The position numbers and the translations under genes are program-made. A DNA stretch of 33,564 nucleotides from Bacteriovoracaceae bacterium UBA7317 (lineage in GTDB: Bacteria; Bdellovibrionota; Bacteriovoracia; Bacteriovoracales; Bacteriovoracaceae): positions 15,065-48,628 of the forward strand of contig DKQD01000205.1 in the NCBI GenBank assembly GCA_002474345.1, given 5' to 3'. Within the stretch, counting starts at the first letter, position 1; every line of letters starts with the position of its first letter. The notes beneath the pieces were generated by a model. That model was not told where the DNA came from. It was given only the letters and a program-made list of their open reading frames with translations, and ran no database searches. Of the stretch, positions 16,986-24,095 are shown piece after piece.

Positions 16986-17924
16986 GTGAATATTTTAATG
17001 ACCGGTGCAACAGGATTCGTAGGTAAAAGTCTATGCTCTAAACTCATTCGTGAAGGGCACACTGTGACTGTTCTCACCAGAAATAAAAATAATCTTAATA
17101 ATATGACAAAACAAAACATAATTTTCGTTGAATGGGCCGATCCTGAAAATACCATTCCTCCAAAAGAAGCCTTTAAGGATACTGACGCGGTTATTAACCT
17201 TATGGGTGAAAACTTATCAGAAAAGAGGTGGTCTAAAAGCCAAAAAGAAAAGATTTTCAATTCAAGAGTTCATGGGACTAAAAACCTCATTAAAGGTATT
17301 GAAGAGCACTGCGAAAAGCCCCTTGATTCGTTTATTTCAGCTTCTGCTATAGGACATTATGTAGTTAACCAGACAGAGACGTTAACAGAAGAATCACCTA
17401 AAGGAGAAGGTTTTCTGGCAGAAGTTTGCGATGAGTGGGAAAAGGCTTCTCTATCTCTTACAAAAGCTAAAAGGGTCATCAAAATAAGGATTGGAGTCGT
17501 CATTGGAAGAGAAGGTGGAATCCTAAAAAGACTTTGTCCTATATTTAACCTTGGTTTAGGGGGTCCTATCGGCTCTGGCCAGCACGTTATGAGCTGGATT
17601 CATATAGAGGACCTGAGTGACCTCTTTGTAGAATCACTCAAAAGGGAAGATTTTGAAGGTGTTATCAATGGGGTTTCTCCCCATCCTGTAACAAATAAGG
17701 AGTTCTCGCTTTCTTTAGGAAAGGCCCTCAAAAGGCCTGTTATCTTCCCTGTCCCTCCTTTTGCGCTAAAAGTCGCTTTTGGGGAGATGTCATCAATAAT
17801 GCTGGATAGCCAAAAAATTGTGTCGCAAAAACTAAAAGACCTTAATTTTACCTTCCATTTTCCTAAAATTGACCAAGCACTTCAAAATGCTTGTCAGAGG
17901 AACAAAGACGACTTAAAACAGTGA
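16986..17924 (+). CDS. YfcH-type SDR (TIGR01777) NAD(P)-binding epimerase family protein
   Basis: 312 residues starting at GTG with GGGAGG five bases upstream. The N-terminal Rossmann motif GATGFVG (7-13) is followed by the family signatures NLMGEN, SASAIGHY, GEGFLAEVCDEWE, RIGVVIGREGG and SWIHIEDL. The C-terminal part holds the conserved FPVPPFALK and GEMSSIML segments. The family fold is atypical SDR; substrates are unknown. From memory, members are often near LitR/CarH regulators and photolyases in light-response clusters, which suits this position divergent from the CarH-like gene and upstream of a LOV gene (53 bases). Confidence 0.9.
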   Translation: MNILMTGATGFVGKSLCSKLIREGHTVTVLTRNKNNLNNMTKQNIIFVEWADPENTIPPKEAFKDTDAVINLMGENLSEKRWSKSQKEKIFNSRVHGTKNLIKGIEEHCEKPLDSFISASAIGHYVVNQTETLTEESPKGEGFLAEVCDEWEKASLSLTKAKRVIKIRIGVVIGREGGILKRLCPIFNLGLGGPIGSGQHVMSWIHIEDLSDLFVESLKREDFEGVINGVSPHPVTNKEFSLSLGKALKRPVIFPVPPFALKVAFGEMSSIMLDSQKIVSQKLKDLNFTFHFPKIDQALQNACQRNKDDLKQ

Positions 17925-17977
17925 TAGAGGTTTATTTTTTTTAACTTTGAAAAAATGGCTGGAGCTTAAATAACGAT

Positions 17978-18550
17978 ATGCAAGATTTAAAGACAATACT
18001 GAGTTCATGTGGAGAATATTTTCCAATTTCGTTCGTTGTGGCGGATTTTACCCTGGATGAGCAACCTCTTGTTTTTGTAAATAATTCTTTTGTTGAACTG
18101 ACTGGCTATGCTAAAGAAGAAATTTTAGGAAAAAACTGCCGCTTCCTTCAAGGCCCAAAAACAGATCCTCTGACAATAAAAAATATACGTAAATCTCTCG
18201 ACAATTACGAGTGTTGTTATTTTGATATTCTTAACCACAAAAAAAATGGAGATGTTTTTTGGAACCGTTTGGCCCTCTTCCCTGTTGGTCCAACTCCCGA
18301 GTCTTGCACCTACTACGTAGGTATACAAATGGAAATCTCTACATCACAGGAGAAGATAGCCCAATTTAATAATCAACTACAAAAAAACCAAATTTCAAAA
18401 AAGGTAAAAAACCCATTTGCAGATATCATGAACTCAGAAAGGGCTTCAGAACTCATTTTCTATAACTCCTCCGAGTTAAATTACGAAGACTTTATCCAAA
18501 GAACTAAAAATAAAGTTCAAGAGATATGCAGTTTTATTAAAAGCCTATAA
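17978..18550 (+). CDS. Short LOV-domain blue-light photoreceptor
   Basis: 190 residues. Residues 10-122 are a PAS/LOV core with the complete FMN-adduct motif GKNCRFLQG (Cys54, Gln57), flavin-contact residues Asn86 and Asn96 (VFWNRL) and Gln117 in YYVGIQ. The family is known to form a light-driven cysteinyl-FMN adduct, and every residue needed appears present. The rest (125-190) is a helical tail without an output domain, so it is a short LOV protein that would signal through dimer change or a partner. It follows the YfcH-like gene and is followed 29 bases later by a small membrane protein. Confidence 0.92.
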   Translation: MQDLKTILSSCGEYFPISFVVADFTLDEQPLVFVNNSFVELTGYAKEEILGKNCRFLQGPKTDPLTIKNIRKSLDNYECCYFDILNHKKNGDVFWNRLALFPVGPTPESCTYYVGIQMEISTSQEKIAQFNNQLQKNQISKKVKNPFADIMNSERASELIFYNSSELNYEDFIQRTKNKVQEICSFIKSL

Positions 18551-18579
18551 ATTTGTTAAAACAAAACCGGAACTAGCCC

Positions 18580-18873
18580 ATGCTCAAAGAGAACTTAGAA
18601 AAGCTAGAATGCGGAACTAGGATTCTGAGAAATTTAACCCTAACTATAGCTATACCCTGCTTCCTTTTTCTCGCTTTTTTCGAACTGGAAAGCTATCTAG
18701 ACTTCAAAAAAGAGCACCTTGAGCTTAAACTAAAAAATGAACAAACTCTGTCTCAAAAAACATTAAAAAAATGGAATGAATTCTACCTAAACCAGAAAAA
18801 AAGGGCTGATGACAAAGTCGAAATGATCAAAGAAAGCCTCTTAAAAAAAGTTTTAGAGTCCTTTAATAAATAA
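18580..18873 (+). CDS. Small single-pass membrane protein with coiled-coil
   Basis: 97 residues. One hydrophobic segment (about 19-40, LTLTIAIPCFLFLAFF) follows a short N-terminal part, and residues 42-97 are a highly charged helix or coiled-coil. It lies 29 bases after the LOV gene on the same strand, so it may be co-transcribed. The Shine-Dalgarno is weak (CGGAAC). No family recognised; a membrane partner for the effector-less LOV protein is a guess from position. Confidence 0.45.
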   Translation: MLKENLEKLECGTRILRNLTLTIAIPCFLFLAFFELESYLDFKKEHLELKLKNEQTLSQKTLKKWNEFYLNQKKRADDKVEMIKESLLKKVLESFNK

Positions 18874-18910
18874 TTACATAATCTAAAACATATATAAAAT
18901 ACGGGAAAAG

Positions 18911-18933
18911 TGGCTCATTTTGGCCCATTTTGG
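18911..18933 (+). repeat. Tandem 10-bp direct repeat upstream of the cold-shock gene
   Basis: Two adjacent copies of TGGC[TC]CATTT, followed by a partial TGG, lie with a 10-base period, one helical turn, about 60 bases before the candidate -35 of the csp promoter. It could be a pair of protein-binding half-sites. Confidence 0.4.
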
Positions 18934-18994
18934 AGTTAAATCTCTCTTAAATTAATTAAAATGAGCAGTATTTTAAGAAAATAGCTAAAAATTA

Positions 18995-19023
18995 TTGCTA
19001 TTAGCCTCCAAGGTTTATATAAA
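18995..19023 (+). promoter_or_regulatory. Candidate promoter of the cold-shock gene
   Basis: TTGCTA (18995-19000) and TATAAA (19018-19023) are separated by 17 bases. Transcription would start near 19030 and leave a leader of about 60 bases, shorter than the long cold-shock leader of E. coli cspA. Confidence 0.4.
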
Positions 19024-19091
19024 TTCCTCTAGAGTTTTACTACTCAAAAACTTGAATTACAGATTAAATCTAGAAGAAAGAAGGAAGAATT

Positions 19092-19286
19092 ATGGAAACT
19101 GGCACAGTAAAATTTTTTAACGAAGAGAAAGGTTTTGGTTTCATTAAGCCAGACAATGGTGAGAAAGATCTTTTTGTTCATGCCACAGGAATTGAGAATG
19201 GACCTATTGCTGAGGGAGACACTGTTGAATTTGAAATTGGTGAAGGTAGAAAAGGTCCCTGCGCAGTAAAGGTTAACCGCAAGTAA
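19092..19286 (+). CDS. Cold-shock protein, CspA family
   Basis: 64 residues, the usual length of a single cold-shock domain. RNP1 is KGFGFI (13-18) and RNP2 is LFVHAT (27-32, with Ala-Thr in place of the common His-Phe/Ser). It opens with [10 protein letters not shown] and closes with [10 protein letters not shown]. The domain is an OB-fold that binds single-stranded RNA and DNA and acts as an RNA chaperone. AAGGA lies about 6 bases upstream of the ATG. Because Csp paralogues are numerous, the gene may or may not respond to cold. Confidence 0.95.
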   Translation: METGTVKFFNEEKGFGFIKPDNGEKDLFVHATGIENGPIAEGDTVEFEIGEGRKGPCAVKVNRK

Positions 19287-19321
19287 TCTAAACCGCAAAA
19301 CAAAGAAATACGCTTATCGAC

Positions 19322-20596
19322 CTACTCAAAAGGGAATCGATCTGCGAAAGCAGGTCGAAGGTCGGTAAGCCATTTTGCGTCGCCGTCGTACTCAGCAAAG
19401 AAAGGACGTTTCACGAGTTCAGGAGATCGAGCCTGAAGAAGACTCAAAACAAACACTTTTTTTCCATGTACATTAACAACACCATCTACACAAACTTTTC
19501 CTGGATAGGCAGACATAGATGGTCCCCGAGCAGTTCTTGCAAGACCTGAAACATTCCTAATTGCCTCTTGATAAATTTTTAAAGCCTGTGAGAGAGGTAG
19601 CTCAAAGAAGTGCTTAGGTCCCGTATCCCTTTCTACAAACATATAGTAGGGAATCATGCCTAGCTTGACTTGCTTTTTCCACATATCGCTCCAAATTTCG
19701 CTGCTATCATTTATCCTTCGAATGAGGGGTGATTGAGTCCTTATTGTGGCGCCTGTTTCTAAAATTTTACAAACAGCTTCTTCAAACTCTTTCGTTTTCA
19801 TCTCTTGGGGGTGATTAATATGTGCCATGAAAGAAAGGTGCTTCCCCCGTTTTTTAACCAGTCGAAAAAGGGAAAGAACCTCTTCAGAGTCCTTGTCATG
19901 GGTGAACCTATAAGGCCAATAAGTTAACGACTTTGAGCCTATACGGATATTCTTTATATGCTCCATTCCTTTTTCCAGAAAAGGCAAAATATATTGAGAC
20001 AACCCTTTGGCCTGCATTATCATGGGGTCTCCCCCTGTTATAAGAACATCACTAACTTCCTTATGTGATGAAATATAATCCAAAAACTGCATTTCTCTGT
20101 TTGTAGAAAACTTTAATTCCGGGTCTCCAACAAACTGGGCCCAACGAAAGCAGAAAGTGCAATAGCTATGACATTGTTGTGCCTGAGAAGGAAAAATTAG
20201 AACTGTCTCTCTATATTTGTGTTGAACTCCAGGAACAGGCTTCCCCTCAAAAGAAGGAATATTTGTCGTTAATTGACCTGATGGATGAGGATTAAGTTCA
20301 CGTCTGATGCTATTAGCTGTTTCATTGATATCTCTTTGAGTGCTATGACTGTCTTCAATTATAGACTTCATCTTCTGAAATTGATTTTCAGACAGCATCT
20401 CCCTTTCAACAAAGGTTAACCTATAAATTGGATCTTTTTCAAAGTTGTCCCAATCTATTAGGTTTTCTGTAACGTAATTATTCACCCTAAAAGGAAGGAC
20501 AGAGCCGACAACCTTGAGAGCTGTCTTAGCTTCTTCGGATAATTTATTATATTGGGGTAATTTATGTAAATTACCTAAAGAGTAAAAAGTCATCAT
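19322..20596 (-). CDS. KamA-family radical SAM protein (lysine 2,3-aminomutase-like)
   Basis: 424 residues from the ATG at 20596, with AGAGAGG about 10 bases upstream; a GTG at 20641 would overlap the previous gene and lacks spacing. The radical-SAM motif C-x3-C-x2-C is Cys142, Cys146 and Cys149 (CHSYCTFC). The fold signature LITGGDP, the RIGSK segment and a lysine in YPGK (Lys367) follow the KamA family, where a lysine near a Gly-rich PGG-type loop holds PLP. The loop here differs from true KAM (PGGGGK), so the substrate is uncertain; it is longer than EpmB (about 340). It follows a DD-peptidase and a transglycosylase gene. Confidence 0.8.
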   Translation of the reverse strand: MMTFYSLGNLHKLPQYNKLSEEAKTALKVVGSVLPFRVNNYVTENLIDWDNFEKDPIYRLTFVEREMLSENQFQKMKSIIEDSHSTQRDINETANSIRRELNPHPSGQLTTNIPSFEGKPVPGVQHKYRETVLIFPSQAQQCHSYCTFCFRWAQFVGDPELKFSTNREMQFLDYISSHKEVSDVLITGGDPMIMQAKGLSQYILPFLEKGMEHIKNIRIGSKSLTYWPYRFTHDKDSEEVLSLFRLVKKRGKHLSFMAHINHPQEMKTKEFEEAVCKILETGATIRTQSPLIRRINDSSEIWSDMWKKQVKLGMIPYYMFVERDTGPKHFFELPLSQALKIYQEAIRNVSGLARTARGPSMSAYPGKVCVDGVVNVHGKKVFVLSLLQARSPELVKRPFFAEYDGDAKWLTDLRPAFADRFPFE

Positions 20597-20622
20597 TTGA
20601 AAAGAGCCTCTCTTTATGAAGT

Positions 20623-22089
20623 CTAAAAACTTTTTAACCACTCCTCTAACTTTCTATCCATTTTCCTAAGAGCTCGTCTTCTCCAAGATCCACTTCCTCT
20701 CCGAAGAACTCTTCCCTTTAAAGGGTCTAGCATGCTAAGCAAATGCCTTTTTTTATCGTTAGCAGCAAATAAAGCAAAAGCGTACTTTTTACCAGACTTA
20801 CCCAATAGATACCCAGCCAAATTGTTAACATAGAACAAGGAACCCGTTTTTCCATAAACTCTAAAGGCATATTCAGGATGGCGGAGTCTTCTTGAAAGGC
20901 CTCCGCTATGCCCATTTATGGATAAGAGCGACCAAAAAGACCTCTTATTAAACTTTTTATCTTTGAGCATTAGAAGAAGATCGACCATATTTTTAGGGCC
21001 CATTTTATTATCAACGGTCAAACCTGATGCATTAGTTAGTGAAGAACCTCCCCAATTAATTTTTGGGAAAGACTTCTTAAACCATTCGTGCATAAAGTAA
21101 GCTGACTCCTCTAAAGATCTTTTTTCACCTGTTAACTTTTTTACAGCTTTTAACATCGCCATCTCAGCAATTAAATTATTTGAGTACTCCAATCCTAATG
21201 AGGCAAGCCTAATTAAAGGAAGGCCTTCGTGATAACCTAAAATCTTAGCATTAGATGGGACTTTCTTTTCCTTAGGCTGATTTAATTGTAGCCCATGAAT
21301 ACCTGCTAAATAATGAAAAAAAGAAGACGTGAATCGATTTGAATTTTTACTTGGGAGGTCTTCGAGACTCCTCATACGAACAGCTGAGTTTTTTTTCCAA
21401 ACTTCATTGCCTCTTTCCCCGACGTCAAATTTAAACCTTGGCCCACCTCTCGGTGCACGTTCAGACTTAACAACAAAATAGTTAAGTGGAGGAAGAGCAA
21501 TATTTAACCTAGTCCAAACCTTAAATCTATTAAACTCCACATTCAGAGCCCCCAAAGAAGGGTTGTCTGCTTGATCCTCCAAACCTATCTCAGAGATCCT
21601 TGGGTATGAAAATTGTTCTAATCCATCATACAAAAACTCTCCTTCCACCTTTTTAATCCCATGACCTTTAATCTGGTGGATAAGAGAAAGTATGTGACTT
21701 GCCGTAAAGTATGGAGCTCCATAACCCTTTAAATAAAGATTGCCCTTAAGAACACCATTCACAACTTGACCCTCTTTATAAACTTCGGTTTTGAAGTTAT
21801 CTTTTGGGCCCAACACTTCTAAAGCAAAATAAAATGTTAGTAATTTTGAAACTGAAGCTAAACTTCTTGGCTTTGATGGAAATTTAGAATCGACAAGCTT
21901 TCCCGTTTGAAGATCCATAAGAGAATAAGATAATCCTAAATTTTTAAGTTGGCCCTTTTTAGAACCATTAGAACTTTCCGGCATAGCTGGTAATTCAATT
22001 TTCCCAGGACTAACAGCTCCAAGTGCGAACGAGGAAAGACAGAAGAAACTTATAAAAAATGAACATATCAATTTAATAATAATAGTCAT
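20623..22089 (-). CDS. dacB: D-alanyl-D-alanine carboxypeptidase/endopeptidase, PBP4 type (S13)
   Basis: 488 residues with a signal peptide (about 1-24, FALGA cleavage). The three penicillin-binding motifs are in order: SxxK as Ser79-Val-Ser-Lys82, SxN as Ser303-Asn-Asn305 and KTG as Lys414-Thr-Gly416. The gap between the first two motifs is long, as expected for the inserted domains of class C PBP4/DacB. It trims peptidoglycan stem peptides or cuts cross-links in the periplasm. Its start lies one base after the stop of the lytic transglycosylase gene, so the pair is a peptidoglycan-remodelling operon. Predatory bacteria are known to use DacB-type enzymes on prey walls, but self-wall recycling is equally likely. 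Confidence 0.92.
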   Translation of the reverse strand: MTIIIKLICSFFISFFCLSSFALGAVSPGKIELPAMPESSNGSKKGQLKNLGLSYSLMDLQTGKLVDSKFPSKPRSLASVSKLLTFYFALEVLGPKDNFKTEVYKEGQVVNGVLKGNLYLKGYGAPYFTASHILSLIHQIKGHGIKKVEGEFLYDGLEQFSYPRISEIGLEDQADNPSLGALNVEFNRFKVWTRLNIALPPLNYFVVKSERAPRGGPRFKFDVGERGNEVWKKNSAVRMRSLEDLPSKNSNRFTSSFFHYLAGIHGLQLNQPKEKKVPSNAKILGYHEGLPLIRLASLGLEYSNNLIAEMAMLKAVKKLTGEKRSLEESAYFMHEWFKKSFPKINWGGSSLTNASGLTVDNKMGPKNMVDLLLMLKDKKFNKRSFWSLLSINGHSGGLSRRLRHPEYAFRVYGKTGSLFYVNNLAGYLLGKSGKKYAFALFAANDKKRHLLSMLDPLKGRVLRRGSGSWRRRALRKMDRKLEEWLKSF

Positions 22090-22090
22090 T

Positions 22091-23068
22091 TTATTTGAAT
22101 GATTCCATTAACATAATATTTAATGCTGCGAAAAGACTCGATTTATTCCATTTCATAATTGTTTCGTAATTAGAACCCCTTAGAATTATGGGTGAGTTTT
22201 TATGGCTAATCACTGCAGCTCTTCTTTTCCACTGTCCCTTTAGTGGTTCACCATTTAAAAGTCTCAAACCTAGCTTATTATAGCTAGAAGGGGTGCGTCT
22301 TTCTTGAATTTCAAAATTCTTTTTTCCACTACTATTTTTAACGAGAAGACCAATTGATTTATGCTTTTTCCAATTTGCCTTTTTGAGGAAGTTAGCGATT
22401 GATGCAAAAATATCTTTTTTATTTGTCCATATATCTTTTTTACCATCTCCATCATAATCTTGAGCGTACTTTAAAAAGCTTGAAGGCATAAATTGGCACT
22501 GCCCCATCGCACCGGCCCAACTTCCTAAAAAGTTCTTTTTCTTTATATGACCTTCTTTAATTATAATCAAAGCTGATAAAAGCTCTTTTTCAAAAAAGAC
22601 CCTTCTTCGTTTATCAAAAGCAAGGGTCGTTAAGGAGTCAATAATTTTATATTTCCCCATAATTTTTCCGTAGAGTGTTTCAACACCCCAAAGGGAAACA
22701 ATAATCTCTTTATCAACTCCATAACGCTTTTCAATATCATTAAGAATCTTTTCATATTTTTTTAAGTGTGCCTTCCCTTTTTGTATCCTTGTTGGTTTAT
22801 TGCCAATCCACTTCTTTATCCAGGTAGGATAGTTTATTTTCGTGCTGGAGGTTACTTGATTACGGTCTTTATCAATGATACCAGGCTGGTATCTGATATT
22901 TTTTAAATGCTTGACTAAAAATCTTTTTGGAAGACCCTTTTTTGAAGCTTTTTCAATAAATTTTTGTTTCCAAAGCTCAAATGATCTTGTTTTGCTGACT
23001 TTTGCAGCAAAACACCTTGGGCCCGATATCAAAATCAGTATGAAAAAAAGCATTGTTAATTTTTTCAT
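22091..23068 (-). CDS. mltB: Lytic murein transglycosylase, MltB type (GH103)
   Basis: 325 residues with a signal peptide (1-22, CFAA cleavage). The catalytic Glu130 lies in WGVETLYG, followed by the conserved SWAGAMGQCQFMPSSF and DYDGDGKKDIW segments of the SltB/MltB family. It cuts glycan strands to anhydromuropeptides in the periplasm or at the outer membrane. No lipobox Cys follows the signal peptide, unlike E. coli MltB. It leads the unit with dacB (one-base gap) and the KamA-like gene. Confidence 0.93.
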   Translation of the reverse strand: MKKLTMLFFILILISGPRCFAAKVSKTRSFELWKQKFIEKASKKGLPKRFLVKHLKNIRYQPGIIDKDRNQVTSSTKINYPTWIKKWIGNKPTRIQKGKAHLKKYEKILNDIEKRYGVDKEIIVSLWGVETLYGKIMGKYKIIDSLTTLAFDKRRRVFFEKELLSALIIIKEGHIKKKNFLGSWAGAMGQCQFMPSSFLKYAQDYDGDGKKDIWTNKKDIFASIANFLKKANWKKHKSIGLLVKNSSGKKNFEIQERRTPSSYNKLGLRLLNGEPLKGQWKRRAAVISHKNSPIILRGSNYETIMKWNKSSLFAALNIMLMESFK

Positions 23069-23194
23069 GGATTAATTTTACGTTGAAAATTATTTTTAGT
23101 AAAAACAAACCGGAATGAAAAATTTAATAACCTTGACTTCCCTTAGAAGACCTTTTTAGTCGGTTACTGCTGTTTTTTTGGAGATGGCATATAT

Positions 23195-23848
23195 ATGATG
23201 CAATTTATTTTTGAATATTGGTCTTTAGTGGTCATTATGTTTTTAGCAATGATGAGCCCTGGACCTGACTTTATTCTTATTTTAAAAAATGGGCAATATG
23301 GTTTTAAGTCTGGATTAGCAACATCGCTTGGAATTACATTTGGTTTTACGATCCACACATGTTTCGTAATTTTTGGATTTTCGTACATCATTACCCAAAA
23401 CCCAATACTAAAAGAAATCGTTAGTTTTTGTGGGGCACTTTATTTGCTATATCTTGCTTTAAAAATATGGAGGAGCTCCAATGAGATCATAAATGAGACC
23501 CAGTCAAATTTTTACTTACAAAATTATAAGTTAAAAGAATCTTTAAAGGAGGGTTTCCTGTGTAATATCCTTAATCCAAAAGTACTTCTTTTTATTTTAA
23601 GTTTTTTCACCCAGTTCGTACCTCAAAACCTTACTTTGGAAACAAAATTAAAAATCTCTTTAGTTTTAATTTTTGAATGTATGCTCATTTGGTCATTAAT
23701 AGGTCTTATACTTCAATTTAAACCACTAAAAATATTAATGTTTAATTGGAAAAGTTATATTGATAAAATTCTTTCGGTAGCTCTTTTAATTTTTTCTCTC
23801 CATATAATTTACAAAAATATAATTAAGTTTAAAGGTTTTTTCTTTTAG
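23195..23848 (+). CDS. LysE/RhtB-family amino acid exporter
   Basis: 217 residues and about six membrane segments. The family signature is at the end of the first helix (MSPGPDF, 20-26), followed by GLATSLGIT at the second helix and FCGALYLLYLALKIW further on. RhtB/LysE proteins export amino acids such as threonine, homoserine or lysine, driven by the proton gradient. GGAG lies about 11 bases upstream of the ATG. It is divergent from the murein operon. A substrate cannot be read from sequence. Confidence 0.9.
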   Translation: MMQFIFEYWSLVVIMFLAMMSPGPDFILILKNGQYGFKSGLATSLGITFGFTIHTCFVIFGFSYIITQNPILKEIVSFCGALYLLYLALKIWRSSNEIINETQSNFYLQNYKLKESLKEGFLCNILNPKVLLFILSFFTQFVPQNLTLETKLKISLVLIFECMLIWSLIGLILQFKPLKILMFNWKSYIDKILSVALLIFSLHIIYKNIIKFKGFFF

Positions 23849-23997
23849 TTTTTTCAAGTATTAAATCTTCACTCAAATTTCTTATATTTCGTTTATAAGG
23901 TCTGCAGATTACTCTACTCATAATGCTTCCAAACCAAAAGGACGGCCATCGCTAAATGATTTTTTATTTTCTTAAAATAACATTTATTTAAAACTTT

Positions 23998-24024
23998 TAA
24001 ATTATTATTAAATTTAGTCGATAA
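23998..24024 (+). promoter_or_regulatory. Sigma-28 (FliA)-like promoter
   Basis: TAAATTAT (23998-24005), 11 bases, GTCGATAA (24017-24024). The second element matches GCCGATAA in 7 of 8 positions and the first keeps TAAA of TAAAGTTT. It lies 72 bases before the ATG at 24096. Confidence 0.5.
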
Positions 24025-24095
24025 AATGAGGGTAGAGGATAAATTTCTTTTTTTAGGATAGTTAAAAAAGAAAGTCATAAGCTTTTGGAGAATAG

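Noticed and set aside
19305..19320. GTCGATAA-like sigma-28 element on the minus strand
   Set aside because: It lies just after the end of a gene that reads through it, with no gene start downstream.
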